Assembly (NCBI RefSeq): GCF_012976305.1 | Contig: NZ_JABDSR010000010.1 | Span: forward strand, 28,068 to 92,067 | Direction of reading: 5' to 3' | DNA length: 64,000 nucleotides | Origin: Peptoniphilus faecalis | GTDB taxonomy: Bacteria > Bacillota > Clostridia > Tissierellales > Peptoniphilaceae | Part shown: positions 53,149 through 61,212 of the stretch, one piece after another | Layout: each line of letters opens with the position of its first letter | How positions within the stretch are numbered: position 1 is the first letter of the stretch | Notes under the pieces: model-generated | Told to the model about the DNA's origin: nothing | Database searches by the model: none | Seen by the model: only the letters and a program-made list of their open reading frames with translations | Program-made: the position numbers and the translations under genes

Positions 53149-54444
53149 ATGTCAAAAATAATAAAAATTATGTTGGTAATTCTATTGGCATCTTCTTTAA
53201 TTTCTTGTAAAAAAGAAAAAAATACAATAGATAAACCTGTAGTCTACACTTCTTTTTATCCAGTTTATAGTCTTGCTAAAAGTGTAGTTGGCGATACTGT
53301 TGACCTTAGAATGTTTATGCCAAAAAATCAAGATCCTCATTTGTGGGAGCCTACTCCCAAAAAAATTAAAGAATTATCAAAGGCAGATCTTTTGATAATA
53401 AATGGAGCAAATTTAGAACATTGGTCCGATGCCATTTCAAAAACTCTTCCAAATTTAGATATTCTTAACTTGGCAAGTGGTGTAAATCTTATTTCTTATA
53501 AAGGTGCTGCAGCAATTGGCGACTTCCAATACATGGTTATGGGTAATTTCGGCAAAGAGACTTACTCCTTTGATTTTGGACACACTCACGAAGACAATAT
53601 GAGAATTGCTTTTTTATATTGTGACAGAGAGTATTCCAATAAGGAGCTTATTAAAATTGGAAGAAAATTAATGGAAGATACTGGCGAAGATATTCCACAA
53701 AAGCATTTAATTAATGTCGTAGATAAAAAAGTCTATAAGCTGGAGATGGGTCATGAACATGGTGAAATTTATTATAAGCTACCTAAAAAAGGCAAGTGGA
53801 TATTGTTTAGTGACAGAGTTTCCACAGACTTGCTTTCTTATAAAATGCTTGACCTTGATGGTAATGACCTTAATTTAAAAGTTTTGCGAGATACCTCCAC
53901 TACTAATGAGGACAAAATAACCTATGATCCTCATTCATGGATGAGTATTAGAAATGCAAAGAGATATGTAAATGATATTGAATACAAAATGAGCCAATTA
54001 TATCCTGAAAATAAAAATATTTATAGAAAAAATGCTTCTAAAACTCTGAGAGAGCTCACAGCTTTAGACTATAAGTATAGAGATCTCTTTAAAAATACAA
54101 AGAGAAAAGAATTTATAGTGAGTCATTTTGCCTTTGCGTACTTGGCAAAGGACTTTGATTTAATTCAGTATCCGCTACAAGGCCTTACAAGCACAGATTC
54201 TCCAAGCATTAAAAAACTTATAAAGGTTATTGAAGATTCTAAGGCCAGACATATTAATACAATTTTCTATGAATATGGGATGCCTAAAAATGGTGCGGAT
54301 ATTATTGCTGAAGAAATTGGTGCTGATCTAAAGGGGCTTATTTCTATGGAATATATAAATAAGGATATTGAAAATCAGGTTGGCAAAGATTATATTGACA
54401 TGATTGAATACAATCTAAAAACTATTTACGATTCATTGAGGTGA
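53149..54444 (+). CDS. znuA: Zinc ABC transporter receptor (ZnuA/AdcA) with inserted domain
   Basis: A 431-residue lipoprotein receptor (lipobox LISC, Cys 20). The first metal His is in QDPHLWEPTPK (about 64), the second in DPHSWMS (about 262), the third in SHFAFAYLAKDF (about 318), and the Asp/Glu ligand is in the C-terminal lobe. Between the first two ligands ordinary ZnuA has a His-rich loop of a few tens of residues. Here about 140 residues (roughly 112-252) intervene, with GHTHEDN near 144 and GHEHGE near 201, suggesting an inserted metal-binding domain. RBS GAGAGGAG. Confidence 0.9.
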   Translation: MSKIIKIMLVILLASSLISCKKEKNTIDKPVVYTSFYPVYSLAKSVVGDTVDLRMFMPKNQDPHLWEPTPKKIKELSKADLLIINGANLEHWSDAISKTLPNLDILNLASGVNLISYKGAAAIGDFQYMVMGNFGKETYSFDFGHTHEDNMRIAFLYCDREYSNKELIKIGRKLMEDTGEDIPQKHLINVVDKKVYKLEMGHEHGEIYYKLPKKGKWILFSDRVSTDLLSYKMLDLDGNDLNLKVLRDTSTTNEDKITYDPHSWMSIRNAKRYVNDIEYKMSQLYPENKNIYRKNASKTLRELTALDYKYRDLFKNTKRKEFIVSHFAFAYLAKDFDLIQYPLQGLTSTDSPSIKKLIKVIEDSKARHINTIFYEYGMPKNGADIIAEEIGADLKGLISMEYINKDIENQVGKDYIDMIEYNLKTIYDSLR

Positions 54445-54447
54445 TTT

Positions 54448-55122
54448 ATGAAGGCAATCGAAATAAAAAATGCCTATTTTTCCTATGATAGAGATCCTAT
54501 CTTGAGAGATTTGAATTTAACTGTTAAAAATAAAGAAAAAATCACTATCATTGGAGGAAATGGCGTTGGAAAAACAACTTTAATAAAAATAATTGTGGGT
54601 GAACTTAAACTTGATAGTGGCAGCATTAAAATTTTTGAAGAAGATTTTAATAAAAATATACTTAAAAAAATTGGCTATGTGCCACAATCACAAAAGGAAA
54701 ATTTATATACTTTTCCAATTACCGTTAAGGAACTTGTCACCTTGCAGTTATACGACAGTCTTGGCAAGTTTAAAATACCTAGAAAAGAGCATTACCACAA
54801 GACTATGGTTTTGTTAAAAGAGATGAACTTAGAAAAATATGCCGACTATCCCATAAGAGAGTTATCAGGTGGCCTTAGACAAAGGGTAGTCATCACTCGT
54901 GCTCTTGTAAATGAGCCCGATATTTTGATCTTTGACGAACCAACTTCTGGCGTCGATGAAAATTCTAAAGCACAGTTTGCAAAAACTATTGAAGAATTAA
55001 ATGAAAAATTTGAAGTTTCAATAATTTTAATAACACATGAGTTGGACTGGGTAATGAATAATTTAAAAATGGATTCTATTTATGAACTAAAAAAGGGAGG
55101 TCTTGTAAATGTTTCAATATAG
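54448..55122 (+). CDS. znuC: Zinc ABC transporter ATPase
   Basis: A 224-residue ATPase. Walker A GGNGVGKTT near residue 35, Q-loop GYVPQSQ near 77, signature LSGGLRQR near 137, Walker B ILIFDEPTSGVD near 158 and switch His in ILITHELDW near 190. It starts three bases after znuA and powers zinc import through the ZnuB permease encoded next, with which it overlaps by 14 bases. Confidence 0.95.
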   Translation: MKAIEIKNAYFSYDRDPILRDLNLTVKNKEKITIIGGNGVGKTTLIKIIVGELKLDSGSIKIFEEDFNKNILKKIGYVPQSQKENLYTFPITVKELVTLQLYDSLGKFKIPRKEHYHKTMVLLKEMNLEKYADYPIRELSGGLRQRVVITRALVNEPDILIFDEPTSGVDENSKAQFAKTIEELNEKFEVSIILITHELDWVMNNLKMDSIYELKKGGLVNVSI

Positions 55123-55954
55123 TTTTATGATTAGAACTCTTTTAGTATCAGTTATGATTTCCATAATAATACCACTTATTGGGATAGTAATAGTAAATCG
55201 TGGAACTGCCATGATCGGAGATGCCCTTTCCCACGTGTCCCTAGCTGGAGTTGCCATTGGTCTTATTTTTTCTGTTAATCCATTAATAGGTGCAATAATA
55301 GCTTGTATTATAGGTGCCTTTTCAATTGAAAAAATAAGAAAAAAATTTCCTCAGTTTGGAGATATGGCAACCGCTATTATTACTTCAGTAGGCCTTGGCC
55401 TTGCGGCAGTACTTTCCGATTTTTCTCCAGGGGGCAATAGCTTTGATGCTTATTTATTTGGAAGCATTGCATCTGTTTCTAATATTGATGTAATAATAGT
55501 GCTTGTAACCTTTATTTTTGTAGTTGCAATATCTTTTATTTATTATTTTGGACTTTTGAGCATAGCTGTAGATAAACAACTTGCAAAGATGAGTGGAGTT
55601 AATGTGGAAAGAATAAATGCAATTTTCACCTTTCTTTCTGCAATTACTATTGCACTTTCATCAAAGATAATTGGCGCACTTATGGTAACATCTCTAATAG
55701 TTTTGCCTGTGGCATCTTCACTTTTAATAAGTAGAAGCTACAAAAAAACTTTTTTTAATACTATATTCTTGGGAGTTGTCTACACACTTTTAGGCGTAAC
55801 TCTCTCTTATTACTTTGATGTGAAACCAGGTGGTTCAATTGTAATAATTGCATCTCTAGGAATGTTAGTATGTCTACTTATTTCAAAAATTAATCGTAAA
55901 AATAATTCTAAAAATTTTTCAAAAATACAAAATAGTGATATCTGTAAAGTTTAA
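55109..55954 (+). CDS. znuB: Zinc ABC transporter permease
   Basis: A 281-residue membrane permease of the ABC-3 family with about eight helices. GTAMIGDALSHVSLAGVA near residue 32 and GALMVTSLIVLPVASSLL near 190 are family signatures, the first containing conserved His and Asp. Forms the transmembrane channel of the ZnuABC importer. RBS GGGAGG overlaps the end of znuC. The C-terminal tail is Lys/Asn-rich. Confidence 0.94.
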   Translation: MFQYSFMIRTLLVSVMISIIIPLIGIVIVNRGTAMIGDALSHVSLAGVAIGLIFSVNPLIGAIIACIIGAFSIEKIRKKFPQFGDMATAIITSVGLGLAAVLSDFSPGGNSFDAYLFGSIASVSNIDVIIVLVTFIFVVAISFIYYFGLLSIAVDKQLAKMSGVNVERINAIFTFLSAITIALSSKIIGALMVTSLIVLPVASSLLISRSYKKTFFNTIFLGVVYTLLGVTLSYYFDVKPGGSIVIIASLGMLVCLLISKINRKNNSKNFSKIQNSDICKV

Positions 55955-56033
55955 CTTTGCAGATATTTTTTATGAACTTTATTGCATCGATTTTAAGTTT
56001 TATTTACCAAAATCATTGTACTTTATTAAAACA

Positions 56034-56059
56034 TTGACACTATTACAGTCTAGTGTTAA
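56034..56059. promoter_or_regulatory. 26-bp palindromic operator upstream of the C69 dipeptidase
   Basis: TTGACACTA (56034-56042) and TAGTGTTAA (56051-56059) are reverse complements except for one base, with an 8-base spacer. The left arm also reads as a -35 box TTGACA. The arrangement suits repression of the dipeptidase promoter. Confidence 0.45.
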
Positions 56060-56144
56060 TTTATATTTAAGAATACTCTTTAAATTTGTATTTATACATA
56101 AGGAAAACAATTTTATAAAGAGAAATTTTTATGAGGAGGTTACT

Positions 56145-58148
56145 ATGAAAAATAGTAAGAAAAAATTATTAGTGGCAGGTCTTGCCTCTACACTAATTAT
56201 GTCTATGGCAATACCAACTTTTGCCTGTACAGGAATTATTGTAGGAAAGGACCTTACAGCTGACGGATCTTTTATCTTTGGTAGAACTGAAGATTACCAA
56301 AGAAATAGAACTATGAGGCTTGTAACTCATCCGCGTGGAGAATTTAAAAAAGGCAGCAAATTAGTTGACGTAAACAACGGATTTGAATACATACACCCTG
56401 AGGATTCATTAAAATTTTTCTCTACTCCAGATTCAAGTGTTAAGCCAAAGGATATGGAACAAGGGGTATACGATGCTGCTGGTTACAACGAAGCTGGCGT
56501 TGGCATTTTCTGTACAGTTTCTGCTGATCCATCAGAAGAAATTGAAAAAGCCGATCCCTTTGTTAAAAATGGCGTAAACGAAGCAAGTATGACTACATTT
56601 TTACTTGCACACGCAAAATCTGCTAAGGGAGCAATTGAACTTTTAGCTGATACAATTGACAAACAAGGTGCTTCCATGGGAGATATAGTTGCTTTTGGTG
56701 ACCAAAATGAAGTTTGGTACATGGAAATTTATTCTGGACATCAATATGTTGCAATTAAATACCCTGAAGACAAATTCAGCATTTTCCCTAACGATTTTTG
56801 GCTAGGTGGAGTTGACCTTAAAGACAAGGAAAATGTAATTGCTTCTAAAGATATTGTAAAAGTTGCAAAGGATGCAAAAACTTATAAAGAAACTGAAGAT
56901 GGTTTAATGGACATGGCTGGATCTTATGGTCCAAAGGAAATTTCTGATACTAGCCGTTCAAGAATTTGGTCTGGTATTCACGACTTAGATCCAAACTCTA
57001 AAATTCCCTACGATGCTAAGAGATTTGACCTATTAAATGATCTTTCTAAAGATTCAGAAAAAATTACGATTGATCATGCTCTAAATGTATTTAGAAATAG
57101 ATTTGAAGGAACAGATTATATTCCATCAGATAATAAAGCTGAAAGGAAAGCAAACCCAAAGACTCACAAGAGGCCAATTGGTAGCATCAATACAATGCAA
57201 GCTCACATCTTCCAAATCAAGGAGGGTTATCCAAAGGATGCACCTGGAATTATGTGGATGACTCTTGGAAGCCCTTTAAATATCCCTTGGATTCCAATTT
57301 TCCCTGACATAAATGATTCAACTGATGAAGCTAAAAATAATTCTGCAACTTATGATGCAAATTCATATTACTGGGTTGGCTCATCTGTAAATGATTTAGT
57401 TTCAGGAAATAGGGAAGAGCTTGGCGAACCTACTCGCAAGAAAATAAATGAATTTGAAGAAAAAGTTAAAAAGGAACTTCCAGAAGTTGAAAGGGAATGG
57501 ATTGCTCTTTACGCAAAGGATAAAGAAAAAGCAGCTGAATTTTCTACTGCAAAGACAATGCAATGGGAAAAAGAAGTGTTTGAGCTTGAAAAATCACTTC
57601 AAAGTGAACTTTCTAAAGTTTCAAAGGCTGACTTAATCGATCACTGGGCAAGAAAACCAATAATTGAAGCTATAAACAAAAAATTAATGGTTGGTACATC
57701 TGATCTTTACTTCTCTCCAAATGAAAAAATTTCTCGTGGAGAATTTGTTACAATTTTAGGTAGATTTGGCAAAATTGACACAAAAAAATATGCTGAAGTT
57801 AAAGATGAAAATATTGAATCAGGAAAATTCTACACTGAATACATGAATTGGGCAGTTTATAATAAACTTCTTCCAAAAACTTCAAAGGCAATAGCTTCCG
57901 AAAAAATCACTCGTGAAGAAATGGCACATATTTTAGCATCTTATTTAAAATTAATAGGCGACGACACTTCAACTCTTAAATTAGTTAATTTCGCTGACGA
58001 AAAGGAAATTTCTGATTGGGCTTATGAAGATATTCAATTCTTAGTAAATAAGGGAATTTTAATGGGAACTTCAGAAAATAAATTCTCTCCAAAGGCAAAT
58101 CTTACAAGAGCAGAAGTTGCTCAAATTATTTCTAAACTTTCAAAATAA
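56145..58148 (+). CDS. Secreted C69 dipeptidase with SLH anchor
   Basis: About 667 residues from ATG 56145, preceded by GAGGAGG. The frame is open further upstream, but no RBS exists there and the signal peptide begins here. The signal ends TFA, leaving Cys28 (CTGIIVGKDLTADGS) as the N-terminal nucleophile, as in peptidase family C69. GRTEDY, AAGYNEAGVGIFCTVSA and MASYGP-like blocks follow. Three SLH repeats (about 495-667) with DHWARKPIIEA and SPNEKISRGEF anchor the enzyme to the cell wall. It hydrolyses dipeptides outside the cell, supplying amino acids for fermentation. Confidence 0.92.
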   Translation: MKNSKKKLLVAGLASTLIMSMAIPTFACTGIIVGKDLTADGSFIFGRTEDYQRNRTMRLVTHPRGEFKKGSKLVDVNNGFEYIHPEDSLKFFSTPDSSVKPKDMEQGVYDAAGYNEAGVGIFCTVSADPSEEIEKADPFVKNGVNEASMTTFLLAHAKSAKGAIELLADTIDKQGASMGDIVAFGDQNEVWYMEIYSGHQYVAIKYPEDKFSIFPNDFWLGGVDLKDKENVIASKDIVKVAKDAKTYKETEDGLMDMAGSYGPKEISDTSRSRIWSGIHDLDPNSKIPYDAKRFDLLNDLSKDSEKITIDHALNVFRNRFEGTDYIPSDNKAERKANPKTHKRPIGSINTMQAHIFQIKEGYPKDAPGIMWMTLGSPLNIPWIPIFPDINDSTDEAKNNSATYDANSYYWVGSSVNDLVSGNREELGEPTRKKINEFEEKVKKELPEVEREWIALYAKDKEKAAEFSTAKTMQWEKEVFELEKSLQSELSKVSKADLIDHWARKPIIEAINKKLMVGTSDLYFSPNEKISRGEFVTILGRFGKIDTKKYAEVKDENIESGKFYTEYMNWAVYNKLLPKTSKAIASEKITREEMAHILASYLKLIGDDTSTLKLVNFADEKEISDWAYEDIQFLVNKGILMGTSENKFSPKANLTRAEVAQIISKLSK

Positions 58149-58165
58149 TTTAAAACTTAATTCAA

Positions 58166-58213
58166 AAAGGTGATGTTACAAAATAGAATTATCTATTTTA
58201 CAACATCACCTTT
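58166..58213. terminator. Dispersed hairpin family, copy 3
   Basis: Arms 58166-58187 and 58192-58213 pair over 22 bases with two mismatches, loop ATTA, with A/T tracts on both sides. It sits between the convergent dipeptidase (plus) and ftsH (minus) genes and can terminate both. The stem is related to the copies at 7556 and 22476. Confidence 0.72.
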
Positions 58214-58218
58214 ATTAT

Positions 58219-60069
58219 TTATTCATTCTTTTCATCAAAATTTTTATACTTTAATAAAATTTCCATAAACTGCTTACCAGTAATAGTTTCTTCTTCAAGC
58301 AAGTACTCAGCAAGCTCCTTCATTGCATCTCTGTTGTCGGCAATTAGTTTTCTTGCTTCTTCTTGTGCACCTTTTACAATTTTTACAATTAAATCGTCTA
58401 TTTCCTTACGAGTTTCTTCAGAACAATTCATATTCCCTGAATCACCCATGTATCTAGAACCATTTTCTTGGAACTTAACCATTCCAAATTCCTCAGCCAT
58501 GCCATATTGAGTGATCATTGCTCTTGCTGTGTCTGTCGCCTTTTCAATGTCATTTGCAGCACCAGTTGATACTTCATTAAAGATTACTTCTTCTGCCGCA
58601 CGACCACCACATAAAGTTGTTATATGATTTATAAGATCTTCTCTCGTGTAAAGATTCTTCTCGTCCTTTGGAACTTGCATTGTATAGCCAAGTGCACCAG
58701 ATGTCCTTGGAATAATTGTAATTTTTTCTACAGGTTCGGATCCTGTTTGAAGTGCAGCTACAAGTGCGTGACCAATTTCGTGATAGGATACTCTCTTCTT
58801 TTCTTCTGGAGACAGTATATCTTGCTTTCTTTGTGCACCTGCAATTACAACCTCAATGGATTCTTGGATGTCTTCTTGTCTAACTTTGTCGCAACCCATT
58901 CTAACTGCACGAAGAGCAGCTTCATTTAAAATATTTGCAAGTTGAGCTCCAGATGCACCTGCAGTTGATCTAGCAATTAATGAATAGTCTATATCCTCTT
59001 CCATTTGGTAGCTCTTTGCGTGAACCTTTAAAATTTCAATTCTATCTTTAAGAGTAGGAAGTTCAACTCGAATTTGTCTATCAAATCTGCCTGGTCTTAA
59101 AAGTGCGGGATCTAAAATTTCAGGTCTATTAGTTGCAGCAAGCATTACAATTCCAATATTGCCATCAAAACCATCCATTTCAGTCAAAAGTTGGTTAAGA
59201 GTTTGCTCTCTTTCATCGTTTCCAGAAATTCCAGCAGAATCTCTCTTTTTTCCAATTGTGTCGATTTCGTCAATAAAAATAATACATGGTGCGTTTTTCT
59301 TTGCTTCATCAAAAAGTTCTCTAACCTTTGCAGCTCCACGACCTACGAACATTTCTACAAATTCTGAACCTGCTATGGAGAAAAAAGGTACATGGCTTTC
59401 GCCAGCAACTGCTCTTGCAAGTAGTGTCTTTCCAGTTCCAGGAGGCCCAACTAAAAGTGCTCCCTTAGGACATTTTGCACCAATCTTTGTATACTTGCCC
59501 GGATTTTTTAAGTAGTCCACAATTTCTACAAGAGATTCCTCTGCTTCTTCCTGACCTGCAACATCGTCAAAATTTACAGTTTCGCCATTAGGTTCGTACT
59601 TTTCAATTTTCTTTCCTCCCCCAAAAATTCCACTATTTCCTCCAGCCATGCCTTGTATTCTCTTTGCAAAAGCTCTCTGTAAAAAGAAAAATAATAAAAT
59701 TGGAATTCCCCAAGTCATTATAAAGGACATAAATAAACTTGGTTTTTCAGGAATTTCTGAAGAGTAATCTACATTTTTTTCTTCAAGATCCTTCACTATA
59801 TTTGGATCTTCCATTTTTCCAGTTTTATAAACCTTTTTATCTTCCTTTAAAGTGAAAAGAATTTGGTCCTGTTTAAATCTAACTTCATCTACTTTTCCTT
59901 CGCTTAAATTTTTTCTAAAATCAGAATAAGCTGCATTCTCTATACTATTCTGCGAAAGCATGGGAATAATCAGCCAATTAAGTGCAAAAACTGCGAGGAT
60001 AGCAATTAAATAATATCTAAGTAAATTATACTGGGGTCTTTTATTTTTATCGTCTTTATCATTCATCAT
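58219..60069 (-). CDS. ftsH: ATP-dependent membrane protease FtsH
   Basis: A 616-residue protein. Two N-terminal membrane helices (about 15-35 and 108-125) enclose an extracytoplasmic segment. The AAA domain has Walker A GPPGTGKT near 207, Walker [12 protein letters not shown] near 263 and the arginine-finger region RPGRFDRQI. The zinc-protease site HEIGH lies near 435. It degrades membrane and regulatory proteins. RBS AGGAGG six bases before the first of two ATGs. Confidence 0.97.
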   Translation of the reverse strand: MMNDKDDKNKRPQYNLLRYYLIAILAVFALNWLIIPMLSQNSIENAAYSDFRKNLSEGKVDEVRFKQDQILFTLKEDKKVYKTGKMEDPNIVKDLEEKNVDYSSEIPEKPSLFMSFIMTWGIPILLFFFLQRAFAKRIQGMAGGNSGIFGGGKKIEKYEPNGETVNFDDVAGQEEAEESLVEIVDYLKNPGKYTKIGAKCPKGALLVGPPGTGKTLLARAVAGESHVPFFSIAGSEFVEMFVGRGAAKVRELFDEAKKNAPCIIFIDEIDTIGKKRDSAGISGNDEREQTLNQLLTEMDGFDGNIGIVMLAATNRPEILDPALLRPGRFDRQIRVELPTLKDRIEILKVHAKSYQMEEDIDYSLIARSTAGASGAQLANILNEAALRAVRMGCDKVRQEDIQESIEVVIAGAQRKQDILSPEEKKRVSYHEIGHALVAALQTGSEPVEKITIIPRTSGALGYTMQVPKDEKNLYTREDLINHITTLCGGRAAEEVIFNEVSTGAANDIEKATDTARAMITQYGMAEEFGMVKFQENGSRYMGDSGNMNCSEETRKEIDDLIVKIVKGAQEEARKLIADNRDAMKELAEYLLEEETITGKQFMEILLKYKNFDEKNE

Positions 60070-60112
60070 TTTAACCTCCTATTTATTGCGATATGTAGAA
60101 AATTTTTAATTA

Positions 60113-60137
60113 AAAAACCGGACACAAGATCCGGCTA
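60113..60137 (-). terminator. Terminator of nrdAB
   Basis: GCCGGATC...GTCCGGTTTTTT on the minus strand; a six-to-seven-base GC-rich stem followed by a T-run, 15 bases past the nrdB stop. Confidence 0.88.
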
Positions 60138-60151
60138 AAATTTATTTCTTA

Positions 60152-61192
60152 TTAAAGATCATCTTCGATTACAGAAGATTTAGAATAAGCAGATGGTTTT
60201 GCTTCAAAAAAATCTGTTTTTATTTGGTTTGGATCTGAATATTCGCTGACCCACTTCATTGATTTAGGTTCTTCAATGTTTTCATCAAAAAGATTTCCAA
60301 AACCTAAATTTCTTGAACGCAAATTTCCAAGATACATTATATAATCTTCAATCATTTTTTCATTTAGACCTCTAATTTCATCGCCTATTACATATTTACC
60401 CCAAGATATTTCTTCTTCAACACCTTTTTTAAGCATTGCTTTATAATTTTTTATGTTTTCATCAGTGAATATTTCTGGATTTTCCTTTTTCATTTCCAAA
60501 ATAATACTTCTAAAGAGCCAAAGATGTGTATTTTCATCTCTGTTGATGTATCTAATTTCAGAAACTGTGCCAGGCATTTTCCCCATTCTCCCAAGATTGT
60601 AAAAGAAAGAAAATCCTGAATAAAAATAAATTCCTTCCAAAATATAATTTGCAATTAGAGCTTTCATAAAATTATCTAAATTTTCATCTTCGTAAAAATC
60701 TTGATATTGGTCGCCAATAAATTTATTTCTCTTTAAAAGAACTTCATCGTCTTTATATTGATACAAAATTTTCTCTCTCTCTTCTGGAGAGCAAATTGTA
60801 TCCAAAATATAAGAATATGATTGAGAGTGAATAGACTCTTGATAACCTTGGATTGAAAGGCATAAATTTATTTCATTTGCAGTTACATAGGATTGAAGCT
60901 TAGGAATTTGTGCAGTTTGAAGAGAATCTAAATATATCAAAAAAGACAAAATTTTGTCATAGGCAGTCTTTTCGTGCACATCTAAAATCCTATAATCTTT
61001 TACATCTTGAGAAAGATTTATTTCTTCTGGAATCCAAAAATTATTCATGGCTTGGCGATACCAGTCGCTAGTCCAGCTATACTTCAAATTGTTAAAATCA
61101 TTTAGATTTGTAGTGTTGCCATTAATAATTCTTCTCTTATATGTTTCAATGTCTCCCTTTTCGTTAAAGAGACCTCTTTTTGAAAGTTTCAT
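60152..61192 (-). CDS. nrdB: Ribonucleotide reductase small subunit (R2)
   Basis: A 346-residue radical-bearing subunit of an aerobic-type class I enzyme. Metal ligands are in LDSLQTAQ (Asp), QESIHSQSY (Glu and His, followed by the tyrosyl-radical Tyr at the E. coli Y122 position), YILEGIYFYSGFS (Glu) and RDENTHLW (Glu and His). The Tyr suggests a tyrosyl radical with a di-iron or di-manganese centre. It lies 20 bases after nrdA in the same operon. No nrdI or nrdH is adjacent. Confidence 0.94.
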   Translation of the reverse strand: MKLSKRGLFNEKGDIETYKRRIINGNTTNLNDFNNLKYSWTSDWYRQAMNNFWIPEEINLSQDVKDYRILDVHEKTAYDKILSFLIYLDSLQTAQIPKLQSYVTANEINLCLSIQGYQESIHSQSYSYILDTICSPEEREKILYQYKDDEVLLKRNKFIGDQYQDFYEDENLDNFMKALIANYILEGIYFYSGFSFFYNLGRMGKMPGTVSEIRYINRDENTHLWLFRSIILEMKKENPEIFTDENIKNYKAMLKKGVEEEISWGKYVIGDEIRGLNEKMIEDYIMYLGNLRSRNLGFGNLFDENIEEPKSMKWVSEYSDPNQIKTDFFEAKPSAYSKSSVIEDDL

Positions 61193-61212
61193 AATTTCCT
61201 CCTAATTTTAAA

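Noticed and set aside
55935..56144. N-terminal extension of the C69 dipeptidase frame
   Set aside because: The frame is open but lacks a ribosome binding site. The signal peptide and GAGGAGG-linked ATG at 56145 mark the true start, and the operator palindrome lies in this stretch.
7556..58213. Possible CRISPR array from the three similar hairpins
   Set aside because: The copies are tens of kilobases apart, palindromic and located at gene ends; no regular spacers or cas genes are present.
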